Shown one piece after another: positions 1-8,201 of a stretch of 42,217 bases of DNA. Numbering within the stretch: the stretch's first letter is position 1; every line of letters begins with the position of its first letter. Position numbers and translations under genes: made by a program. The notes under the pieces were generated by a model. It did not search any database and was not told where the DNA came from. It saw nothing but the letters and a program-made list of their open reading frames with translations. Location of the stretch: assembly GCA_002708695.1 (NCBI GenBank), contig PAOZ01000036.1, positions 1 to 42,217 of the forward strand, written 5' to 3'. This DNA comes from Methanobacteriota archaeon (GTDB lineage: Archaea; Thermoplasmatota; Poseidoniia; Poseidoniales; Thalassarchaeaceae).

Positions 1-227
1 AATCCATTTTCCTTGCATCTTTGAGAAAGAACCCGTTTCCCCATCGAAATTGTTCGTTTGGGCTGATTTAGAATTTTCTTAGCAAATTCTGGATCCCAAG
101 ATTGTATGTCATTAAATCGTAGTTTAAACTCGATTGAATTGTTTGTAAGTAATTGGATTTGTTGTGATTTAACCTCTTGAAAGAAGGTCTCCCATCGAGA
201 GCCAAAATCTTCAATCTGAAGGGTCAT
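1..227 (-). CDS. mcm: MCM replicative helicase, N-terminal fragment (truncated by window edge)
   Basis: Not in the ORF track. Reverse translation from ATG at 227 gives MTLQIEDFGSRWETFFQEVKSQQIQLLTNNSIEFKLRFNDIQSWDPEFAKKILNQPKRTISMGKRVL..., resembling the archaeal MCM N-terminal segment (W..FF...; DL..FDPELA..LL..P). Confidence 0.7.
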   Translation of the reverse strand, partial: MTLQIEDFGSRWETFFQEVKSQQIQLLTNNSIEFKLRFNDIQSWDPEFAKKILNQPKRTISMGKRVLSQRCKENG

Positions 228-410
228 ATTGTTCACCGGGAATTTGACGTGTGAATCGACCGTCTATGAATCAAGCGGCTAGTATCCTTTGAACCCCTTG
301 TTTTCTAGTGGAAATTCCATTTTTCTTCTGTTACATTTTTACTTCGATAGAATACTTCTATTGGAAAAATTAACAGAGAATTTTAGGAACCGACGATTGT
401 TAGCAAGTAT

Positions 411-839
411 ATGGAATGGATAAGAAGCGGTGAAGATTTGTTTGTGAGAATAGATCCAGATGAAGAGATACATACATCTTTGCAAAAACTTGCTGATGAA
501 GTTGGATTTGATGCAGCAGCCATTACCAGTGGAATAGGGAGAACGCGTGATAATTTGTATGGGTATATGGATGATGAAGGAGTTTACCAGAGAAGGCCAT
601 TGGATCCTCCTTCAGAATTGGTTAGCCTATCGGGAAATATTGCTCGAACACAAGATGGCAAACCATTCACCCATATCCACTGCTGCTGGTCTGATGATCA
701 CAATGATGTTCATGCCGGACATATGTTCCAATCTACAGTTCATGTAGTAGCAGAAATTCACATTCGAATCATGAAAAATGCAATAATGACTCGTTGTCCA
801 GCTGTTGATTTAGAATTGTTAGTTCTCAAGTTTTCATGA
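411..839 (+). CDS. DUF296/PPC-domain protein (PCC-like putative DNA-binding)
   Basis: MEWIRSGEDLFVRIDPDEEIHTSLQKLADEVGFDAAAITSGIGR...FTHIHCCWSDDHNDVHAGHMF; matches the PPC fold pattern including the HxH...H residues. Confidence 0.85.
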   Translation: MEWIRSGEDLFVRIDPDEEIHTSLQKLADEVGFDAAAITSGIGRTRDNLYGYMDDEGVYQRRPLDPPSELVSLSGNIARTQDGKPFTHIHCCWSDDHNDVHAGHMFQSTVHVVAEIHIRIMKNAIMTRCPAVDLELLVLKFS

Positions 840-872
840 TTCAGGATTTGATTAAGAGAAGGAGTAAGACGA

Positions 873-1790
873 ATGTCGACACCTACCATAGAGGATATGA
901 TTCGGAAAATTTGTTCCGAATATCGTGTTAATTCAATTCCCGATTCCTCAAGAGCTTGGAATGGCCCACAGATAATTTCTGATTTGAATCGTCCATGCAG
1001 GCTAATCGTTTCTGCGACAGATGCAAGTCTTGAAGTGATTGAAAAATCTGTAAAATTGGGGGCAGATATTTTGATTTGCCATCATGGACTTACTTGGACT
1101 CATGGATGTATTCCATTGCCATCAAGTGATGAAATAGAAGCAGCGAGAACTCAATTAGCTATTGACAATAATCTAACAATAATTGGATTGCATTTGCCAA
1201 TGGATGCACACCCCTCTTTAGGAAACAATGCAGTTCTTTCCAAAGCGATAGATGCAGATTTTGAAAGAAATTGGTATTCAACAAAAGGTCACCCAAGTCC
1301 TTTGTTTCATGAGTTCACACAATCTAATGACAATACTTCTTGGCCAGAAATAATTGATTTAGAAGATGGACGAAAATCAATGCAAATCGGAATTATTTCT
1401 CGTGTAAAATCTTGTTCTAGATTAGAAATCAAATCTAGATTAGAAGAATTAATTGGAATGGAACAAACAAGTAACGAAATGATTCGATGCTTTCCTGAAG
1501 ATAGAAACTTAGAATCTACTTTGGTAAACACGGTTGCGATTTGTACAGGTGCTGCAGGCGGAGCAATCATTGAAGCAAAGGAATCAGGCGCCGATTTACT
1601 CATTAGTGGTGAAGGCCCTGCACATGCCGCAATTCTCGCTCATGAATCGGGGGTGGGTTTACTCTTAGGGGGACATCATGCAACTGAAACTGTTGGGCCA
1701 AGAGCACTGGTTGAATGGTTAAATGAAGAATCCAATAACAACAATTGGTCTTTGAAAGCCACATTTATTTCTTCTCCGATAGGATTGTAA
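873..1790 (+). CDS. Nif3-like / DUF34 (GTP cyclohydrolase I type 2 homologue) metal-binding protein
   Basis: ADILICHHGLTW motif and C-terminal SGEGPAHAAILAHESGVGLLLGGHHATETVGPRALVEWL, typical of the Nif3/YbgI family. Confidence 0.88.
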   Translation: MSTPTIEDMIRKICSEYRVNSIPDSSRAWNGPQIISDLNRPCRLIVSATDASLEVIEKSVKLGADILICHHGLTWTHGCIPLPSSDEIEAARTQLAIDNNLTIIGLHLPMDAHPSLGNNAVLSKAIDADFERNWYSTKGHPSPLFHEFTQSNDNTSWPEIIDLEDGRKSMQIGIISRVKSCSRLEIKSRLEELIGMEQTSNEMIRCFPEDRNLESTLVNTVAICTGAAGGAIIEAKESGADLLISGEGPAHAAILAHESGVGLLLGGHHATETVGPRALVEWLNEESNNNNWSLKATFISSPIGL

Positions 1791-1817
1791 TTACAATTTT
1801 TCAATCCGAAGGCTGAT

Positions 1818-2936
1818 GTGTTGAATGCTCAAGCCACTAACATGGGCGAGGGAATAGATTATGCGAGTTCCGGCGTCGATATTGATTTAGAAGGAGTCGC
1901 AGTCTCTTCTCTAATAGGTGCATTAGGCAGTTCAGTAAGGCGCCCAGGAACCGTTGGTGCGCCTGTAGATCTTCCAGGTGGTTTTGGTGGACTTGTTGAA
2001 TTTGGAGATAATTATCTTGCATTGGCTACTGATGGGGTAGGCTCGAAATTATCGATTGCTACAAAGTTGAAGCAATGGTTTGGGGTGGGTATAGATTGTA
2101 TGGCAATGAATGTGAATGATTTGTTATGTGTTGGTGCTGAACCCATTGCTTTTGTGGATTATATTGCAGTTCCAAAACCAGATCCCGATACTCATGCAGC
2201 AATAGGAGCAAGTCTTGCTGAGGCATGCAAGAGAGCACGTGTTACACTTGCTGGAGGAGAAACAGCGAGTCTACCTGGTATAGTAACTGAATTAGATCTC
2301 TCAGGTACAGCCCTAGGCTGGTTATCCAAAGGAAATGAAATTACAGGAGCGAATCTAAAGGAAGGAGACATTCTAATTGGTCTTCCATCTTCTGGAGTTC
2401 ATTCAAATGGATATTCTTTGGTTCGAAAGGTGATGGAAATTTCTGGTAATTCATGGGATGACCCTTGGCCTGTACCAATAGATGAAGAAAGAATTGAGCG
2501 ATTCAACGAAGGCCCAATCACATTTGGTGAAGTATTTTTGAACCCAACAAGAATTTACGTCGACCCAGTAATCGATTTGATTCAAGATGGGCCTTGTTCT
2601 CCAGACAATATTCATGCAATTTGTCACATCACAGGAGGGGGATTGTCCAATCTTCTTCGTCTACATAATTCTCTAGGATGGCATATTCATTCACCGTTGC
2701 CAATTTTATCTGAATTTGAATGGATTCAAAATGCAGGCAGAATTGATAGACGTGAGATGTATAGAACTTTCAATATGGGTTGTGGAATGATTATTGCAGT
2801 AGATGCAAATGTCGCTTCAGAAGTTTCAACTTGGCTACAGGATAAATTAGAAGGAAGTGCCATAATTGGTGAAGTTGTATCTAATGGCCATAAGGTAACT
2901 CATCGGGAATCTACAGTTATTTTTGAACACTATTGA
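1818..2936 (+). CDS. purM: Phosphoribosylformylglycinamidine cyclo-ligase
   Basis: YASSGVDIDLEG...LALATDGVGSKL...IGIDCMAMNVNDLLCVGAEPIAFVDYIA...LAGGETASLPG...GLPSSGVHSNGYSLVRK...HITGGGLSNLLRL; hallmark PurM motifs. Confidence 0.96.
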   Translation: MLNAQATNMGEGIDYASSGVDIDLEGVAVSSLIGALGSSVRRPGTVGAPVDLPGGFGGLVEFGDNYLALATDGVGSKLSIATKLKQWFGVGIDCMAMNVNDLLCVGAEPIAFVDYIAVPKPDPDTHAAIGASLAEACKRARVTLAGGETASLPGIVTELDLSGTALGWLSKGNEITGANLKEGDILIGLPSSGVHSNGYSLVRKVMEISGNSWDDPWPVPIDEERIERFNEGPITFGEVFLNPTRIYVDPVIDLIQDGPCSPDNIHAICHITGGGLSNLLRLHNSLGWHIHSPLPILSEFEWIQNAGRIDRREMYRTFNMGCGMIIAVDANVASEVSTWLQDKLEGSAIIGEVVSNGHKVTHRESTVIFEHY

Positions 2937-2975
2937 TTCTATTTGATTGAAATATTCTGGAATTTCATAGATGTT

Positions 2976-4268
2976 ATGGTTCCATGCAATTTGTGTAGAA
3001 CACCGACTGAAGAAAATAATCTAACAGGAGGAGTTTGTTCAGTTTGTTCACCTTGGTGGCCTAGTGTAAAATCAATGGTAGAACTAACACCTACTTGGCA
3101 AAAAGATGCTGAAGAATGTGAATTTTCTGATGAAACAATGAGGTGGATAGAAGAAAATAACATTCAACCAGATGACGAAGGATGGGCCAAGGTTCTGTCC
3201 AAAATTATGGGAGATACAGAAACGTCAGAATTACTTGATGAATGGAATGATCGAACAATTTCAATTATTTTAGAAGATATCAAGAGGGTGATTTTGCCTG
3301 AATTACCATTGTTCCAGAGAGGTATTTTTCGAAATCAAAAGATTTGGGGATTGTCCACTGATCTCAGGTTCGGCAAGGTAATGGATACCGAGGTCCTCTA
3401 CGACAATGGAGTATTACGGATTGATGGACATAAGATTGCATATGGTCCCGGCAACCTGCTCATGCGTTTTCTTTTGGAAAATCGTACCGACCCAGGTGGT
3501 CGATTTTCTAGAGTAATGCAACAATTACTTGGGTTAAGTGCAAAGGATTTGAGTCAAAGAGAAAGAATACCTGAAACCAATTCCAATCGAAAATGGGAAG
3601 GAGGGTTTCGTTTAGCTGGTTCCGTAAGACCATTTTTGTTGGGTTCCGAATTTAATTCACCTGACCCCCCATTTGATTGGAATCCCGAAGGATTTGATCT
3701 TGTTGTGTTGGATAATGAACGGAATAGACATAGAATGCCGTTACCGAAATCAAGCAGATCAATTGAAGCATTTACTGCTATTTGGAATGGTAGAGATGGG
3801 TCAATATTGGCTAAACATTTACGCGGGATTTCATTTAGATGGGCGCTAAATACTGGAATTATACAAAGCGATAGTATTGCTAATCCCACTGAGCGTTCGT
3901 TTCAATTGTTGAGAACTATTGTTGATTCAATGCCTCATATTGAAGTAGATGGTTTTCAACTAGCAATCATCGGAACTTCAGGTGTTGAATGGAGAATAAG
4001 TGCGGGTACTGGAATGCATGGAGCACCTTACATTGTTCGTCCAGTTGGCAGAACACCTCTTGGAAACGTAGTACTTTTTCGAGAAGTATGTGTTTATGAT
4101 GATTCAGAACAACTTCCCATCGGTGATCGTATTGCAACAATGGCACTTGGTCTAATGAATGATGAGGATACAGCAAAGAGAGTAGATACTGTTCGGCAAG
4201 GCATCAATATGGTTACTCGACATTTCTCTGAATCGTTACATAAACCACGGGAAGTGCCATATCGATGA
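2976..4268 (+). CDS. Uncharacterised protein with N-terminal CxxC...CxxC module; paralogue of 18478-20649
   Basis: The ORF opens at TTG 2943; ATG at 2976 (MVPCNLCRTPTEENNLTGGVCSVCSPWW) is a likelier start. The C-terminal segment with LPIGDRIATMALGLMND aligns by eye with LPIGDQIATLALICSRD of ORF 18478-20649. Confidence 0.8.
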   Translation: MVPCNLCRTPTEENNLTGGVCSVCSPWWPSVKSMVELTPTWQKDAEECEFSDETMRWIEENNIQPDDEGWAKVLSKIMGDTETSELLDEWNDRTISIILEDIKRVILPELPLFQRGIFRNQKIWGLSTDLRFGKVMDTEVLYDNGVLRIDGHKIAYGPGNLLMRFLLENRTDPGGRFSRVMQQLLGLSAKDLSQRERIPETNSNRKWEGGFRLAGSVRPFLLGSEFNSPDPPFDWNPEGFDLVVLDNERNRHRMPLPKSSRSIEAFTAIWNGRDGSILAKHLRGISFRWALNTGIIQSDSIANPTERSFQLLRTIVDSMPHIEVDGFQLAIIGTSGVEWRISAGTGMHGAPYIVRPVGRTPLGNVVLFREVCVYDDSEQLPIGDRIATMALGLMNDEDTAKRVDTVRQGINMVTRHFSESLHKPREVPYR

Positions 4269-4284
4269 GCCCTTTCATAGAATC

Positions 4285-5622
4285 ATGGAAGAGGAAAAGA
4301 CGACACTACTTCTAGAGGGAGCAACCCCTTCCATTTTACCCATTCCTTCTGAAATGGACGAACATTTTGGTCGGGGACCAGGTTCCAAAGGATTGCGTGA
4401 AGTATTCCATAATTCAGTAATGGCAGGAAGCAGAACTAGATCTGTATTATTGCTTCACCATATTCTTTCAAGTTCTTATTTTCCAGAGGGGCCAATTCGA
4501 ATATTGGATGGGTTGGGAGCATCTGGAATTCGAGCCAGAAGATGGTTGACTGAACTACCACCGGAGCAATCTACTCGCTTGGATTCACATGTATGTGATA
4601 TTCTTCCAGAGTCGTTGGAATGGGTTGAGAAAAATTCGGAACGCTTCAATTTAGAAGGTCAGATTAAATTGATTTTAGGAGATTTAAGATCCAGAGTACT
4701 TGAGGGAGGTTGGCATTGGATAGACCTAGATCCATATGGTTCTCCTGTTCAATTTTTAGATCCAGTCATTCAAGCGCTTTCAAGGGATGCAATTCTTGAG
4801 GTTACGGCTACCGATACTGCAGCGTTAACAGGATCTAGCAAAGGTCCGACCATGCGACGTTATGGTGCATTTGTTAGAACCGATAAATGGGCTCACGATT
4901 CTGGATTACGTGTTTTAATGGCCAATATTGCTCGAATTGCTGCTCGTCATGATCGTTCCATTGAACCTTTGTTATCTGTATGGGAATCTCATCACCTTAG
5001 AGTGTCTGTACGGGTTAGAAGATCGAAACAAGGTGCAAGTTCAGTGGAGAAGAATATAGGTTGGCGAATCATTAATCCAACACCTACAGAACTCCAATCT
5101 AGTATTGATGCAGGTTTGCATTCTCATGGTAGTCCTGAAAGAAGTCAACCACTTTGCTTCCTACCTTTCCGTCATCCAGTGAATCATAAAGATCGTCGAG
5201 TTTCCGGACCTCTTTGGACAGGTCCTTTAACATCACAAGAAGTTCTATCTTCTTTGAATTTGGATGTAGCTGAAAAGTTATGTGTTCCAGAAACAGAATC
5301 CCTTACGTCGTGGGGTTTTCCGAGTAATCAGCATGAATCATTGATTGAACAATCTCGTCGTTCAATAACTAGATCACTTCTTCGTTTTTCTGAAGAAGCC
5401 AAAGTCAATCCCTCATCCTCGTTATTGATAGTTGATCGATTACATCCTCATATTCCATTGAATGGACCACCTTCGCCTTCGAAGTTAGCAGAAGTTCTAA
5501 CTGAATCGGGACATCCTTCTTGTGTTGCTTCTTATCCTAATCCTGCAATATTAACATCTGCTCCTTGGGATTTAATCTATGATCTTGCATTAGAATCTTC
5601 AACTGCTTCACTTCAATTGTAA
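4285..5622 (+). CDS. trm1: tRNA (guanine(26)-N2)-dimethyltransferase
   Basis: LLEGATPSILPIPSEMDEHFGRGPGSKGLREVFHNSVMAGSRTRSVLLLHHIL...ILDGLGASGIRARRW...WIDLDPYGSPVQFLDP...LEVTATDTAALTGSSKGPTMRRYGA; Trm1 motifs. Confidence 0.95.
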   Translation: MEEEKTTLLLEGATPSILPIPSEMDEHFGRGPGSKGLREVFHNSVMAGSRTRSVLLLHHILSSSYFPEGPIRILDGLGASGIRARRWLTELPPEQSTRLDSHVCDILPESLEWVEKNSERFNLEGQIKLILGDLRSRVLEGGWHWIDLDPYGSPVQFLDPVIQALSRDAILEVTATDTAALTGSSKGPTMRRYGAFVRTDKWAHDSGLRVLMANIARIAARHDRSIEPLLSVWESHHLRVSVRVRRSKQGASSVEKNIGWRIINPTPTELQSSIDAGLHSHGSPERSQPLCFLPFRHPVNHKDRRVSGPLWTGPLTSQEVLSSLNLDVAEKLCVPETESLTSWGFPSNQHESLIEQSRRSITRSLLRFSEEAKVNPSSSLLIVDRLHPHIPLNGPPSPSKLAEVLTESGHPSCVASYPNPAILTSAPWDLIYDLALESSTASLQL

Positions 5623-5623
5623 T

Positions 5624-6646
5624 TTATCCCCCGATGTATGACATCTCAATTTTTGGAAGTACAATTGTTCCCGGTTTAGGTGTTTTACTTCTCAGTTCAG
5701 AATACCTGTCTTCTCTTGATTTCCAAATTTCTGAAATCACATTTTGGATTGTATTTTTGTTACCCTCGTCTCTTATTATTGATTTTAGATCAGTTCCCTT
5801 TGATGCAAAAAGACAGGTGAATATTCGACCTTCTGCCGAAATCCTTGCCCGTGTACAATCTCCACAGAATGGTTGGGATACGGATGAAATAAAACCGATT
5901 TCAAAACCCCTTTTCCCTTCAACCATCCATCGTTTGGCAACTTCTCCCCTATGTGTTGAATCGATAGGAATTAGATTCATTCTTTTCTTCAGATAATTAT
6001 GAATTTCAGAACTTGGAACGACATTATTGTATCTCCATCTATTGTGGTTTCCTACGTCCATGAATTCAATAAATCTCAGAGACACTGGAAGATGTTCAAA
6101 TTGTTCAATTAATCGATCTATATCTTGTTCATTTATTCCTCTACGAATAACGCTGTTAATCCTGACTTGGCCAAGATCGCACTCAATAGCTTCATCTATT
6201 GCATTTAGAATAGAATCGAGTTTTTCACCAGAGGTGTTAGTGATTTGTTCAAACACTTTTGGGTCTAATGAATCTAGGCTGAAAGTAACTCGATTTAATC
6301 CGGCTTTTCGCAGTGATTTCCCTCGGCCACCAAAAAGTAAACCATTGGTAGTCATGGCTATTTCAACAGGGTGTTTTGAAAGCATTTGGATTAGGTCCTC
6401 CAACCCTCGTCGCAACAAAGGCTCTCCCCCCGTTAAACGAATTTTCTTTACTCCGAGTGGAATCAACGATTCAACAATCGAATTTATTTCTTCAAAAGTT
6501 AGTAATTCATTTCGATGCATGAATCGATGTTTTGAATCGAATATTTCTGCTGGCATACAATAATCACATCTCATATTACAACGGTCTGTAACTGAGATTC
6601 TCAAATCATGAAGCGGGCGGCCTAATTGGTCCAACACCCCATGCAT
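5624..6646 (-). CDS. moaA: GTP 3',8-cyclase (molybdenum cofactor biosynthesis)
   Basis: Radical SAM CNMRCDYC, LTGGEPLLRRGL, second cluster PFCGDCTRARISAEGRIFTCLF, and C-terminal GG (SYIGG). The ORF extends to 6676; ATG at 6646 (MHGVLDQLGRPLHDLRISVTDRCNMRC) fits family N-termini better. Confidence 0.95.
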   Translation of the reverse strand: MHGVLDQLGRPLHDLRISVTDRCNMRCDYCMPAEIFDSKHRFMHRNELLTFEEINSIVESLIPLGVKKIRLTGGEPLLRRGLEDLIQMLSKHPVEIAMTTNGLLFGGRGKSLRKAGLNRVTFSLDSLDPKVFEQITNTSGEKLDSILNAIDEAIECDLGQVRINSVIRRGINEQDIDRLIEQFEHLPVSLRFIEFMDVGNHNRWRYNNVVPSSEIHNYLKKRMNLIPIDSTHRGEVAKRWMVEGKRGFEIGFISSVSQPFCGDCTRARISAEGRIFTCLFASKGTDLKSIIRDEGNKNTIQNVISEIWKSREDRYSELRSKTPKPGTIVLPKIEMSYIGG

Positions 6647-6736
6647 ATTATGGCAAGGGAATAGACACTGCATCAATCATACTGCTCAATTATTTCGTGT
6701 GGAGTGATTGAAGTAGTACCGAATCTTCCGAGATAC

Positions 6737-7606
6737 ATGAACAAAGGCGTGACCATAGCAGGTGGGGTAGTAACTGGGATATTTTTACTCTTGACAATAT
6801 TGGGCAGTGTTATTGCAGGTTCCACTGTTGAAGAACTTGAGAACTTTGACGATAATCCTGCTCCATATTATACTCCGTCTGAGAACGGAGAAGTCACATT
6901 CACTTTTATCGATGATGATCGTCAAGGAAGTGTTGCCTTTGAAGTACTTCTAGATCTTGATTATGTGGACGAAGACAAAGACGGCATGATTGATAATTGC
7001 GATGGCTTTCAAGTCACCATCACAGATGAAAACGGTATTGATGTGACAGAAAATGTTTCAAAGATGGATTGTTGGTATGATGCACTCTACGCCGAAGATC
7101 CAATGCATGATGGAAAGGTCATCCACACCTATGTATGTGATACATACTTTGGATCAGATGATTGTGACATCAATTCAAATTATACCATTACATTGACACT
7201 GAGAGATTCCAACGAAACTAAGAATTTCGTTCTTTTCGATAATGACGCATATTCAGTAGCAATGTTAACAGCTCTTGGGGATGATATTGGTGCAGCACTT
7301 GGAGGAGGGGCGCTTGCTACTTTGGGATGTTGTGGAATTCCTATTGGTTTGATTATTCTGATTATTGGATTAGCAATTGGTGGACCTCAACCTCAACCAC
7401 AAATGATGATGGGGGGACAAATGCCGATGGGGGGACAAATGCCGATGGCAGGTTCAATGCCAATGAACCAAATGGGTGGAACTCTTCCTATGCAAACTCC
7501 CGTTCAGAGTATGCAACCACCTTTGAGTAGTGGTGCTACAGAATCTACCGTTCCAGATATGGCTGCAGCTTATGAAAATCAATTCTCCCAGCCCCCAACA
7601 GAGTAA
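6737..7606 (+). CDS. Membrane protein with two TM segments and a Gly/Met/Pro/Gln-rich C-terminal tail
   Basis: TM-like GVTIAGGVVTGIFLLLTILGSVIAG and GCCGIPIGLIILIIGLAIGG; tail PQPQPQMMMGGQMPMGGQMPMAGSMPMNQMGG. ORF opens at GTG 6704; ATG at 6737 is preferred. Confidence 0.75.
   Translation: MNKGVTIAGGVVTGIFLLLTILGSVIAGSTVEELENFDDNPAPYYTPSENGEVTFTFIDDDRQGSVAFEVLLDLDYVDEDKDGMIDNCDGFQVTITDENGIDVTENVSKMDCWYDALYAEDPMHDGKVIHTYVCDTYFGSDDCDINSNYTITLTLRDSNETKNFVLFDNDAYSVAMLTALGDDIGAALGGGALATLGCCGIPIGLIILIIGLAIGGPQPQPQMMMGGQMPMGGQMPMAGSMPMNQMGGTLPMQTPVQSMQPPLSSGATESTVPDMAAAYENQFSQPPTE
7409..7462 (+). repeat. 18-bp in-frame tandem repeat (two exact copies + one degenerate)
   Basis: ATGGGGGGACAAATGCCG at 7409-7426 and 7427-7444, then ATGGCAGGTTCAATGCCA at 7445-7462; encodes MGGQMP-MGGQMP-MAGSMP. 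Confidence 0.9.
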
Positions 7607-7635
7607 GTAAAATTTTGAAATTAAGTGGTGAAATC

Positions 7636-8199
7636 ATGATTCAAATCACCGACAAAGCAAAAGAAATGCTCCTTCAGTTTCAACAGAAAGCTGATGATGA
7701 TATTAAGCGCGTTCTTAGAGTTGAGATAATTGGTCGAGGAGACAAGGGATTTCGATATGATTTGAATTTAGTCGATATTGAAGAAAAGGATGAATCTGAC
7801 AATGTTTGCGAAGTTGATGATATGACAGTTCTAATTGCGGAAAGAAGCATGCAATACATGGAAGGCGCAACATTAGATTTCGTCGAGACGTTGATGGGAG
7901 GAGGATTTCAATTTGACAATCCAAATCCAATGTGGGTTGATGACATCTCGGTTGCTGTAGCTGAGGTGATTCAAACTGATGTTAGTCCAATGGTTGCATC
8001 TCACGGAGGAACTGTTGAATTACTCGGAGTCGATGGAGACAAAGCAGTCATTGCATTTGGAGGAGGATGTCAAGGATGCGGAATGGCAGATGTTACTCTT
8101 AAGCAAGGAATTGAAGTTGCAATTAAGAACAAAGTTCCTTCGATTTCTTCTATAGTTGATGCTACAGATCATGCAGCTGGAACGAATCCATTTTATTGA
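7636..8199 (+). CDS. nfuA: NfuA-like Fe-S carrier (degenerate A-type domain + NifU C-terminal domain)
   Basis: MIQITDKAKEMLLQF...GFRYDLNLV...GGGFQFDNPNP (A-type-like without its Cys), then SPMVASHGGTVELLGVDGDKAVIAFGGGCQGCGMADVTLKQGIE (NifU CxxC). Same order as E. coli NfuA. Confidence 0.88.
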   Translation: MIQITDKAKEMLLQFQQKADDDIKRVLRVEIIGRGDKGFRYDLNLVDIEEKDESDNVCEVDDMTVLIAERSMQYMEGATLDFVETLMGGGFQFDNPNPMWVDDISVAVAEVIQTDVSPMVASHGGTVELLGVDGDKAVIAFGGGCQGCGMADVTLKQGIEVAIKNKVPSISSIVDATDHAAGTNPFY

Positions 8200-8201
8200 T
8201 T

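Noticed and set aside
228-410. Possible tRNA or small RNA gene in the mcm-DUF296 intergenic region
   Set aside because: No cloverleaf-like arms or T-loop GGTTCRANNCC found by eye; no positive evidence.
5634-5996. 120-aa plus-strand ORF opposite the moaA 3' end
   Set aside because: Shadow of moaA; composition typical of antisense translation.
6027-6563. 178-aa plus-strand ORF opposite moaA
   Set aside because: Antisense to a strongly supported radical SAM gene; Ser/Arg/Ile-rich shadow translation with no domain signal.
7327-7530. 67-aa ORF in another frame of the membrane protein gene (Gly/Thr/Asn-rich)
   Set aside because: Frame-shifted reading of the MGGQMP repeat region, not an independent gene.
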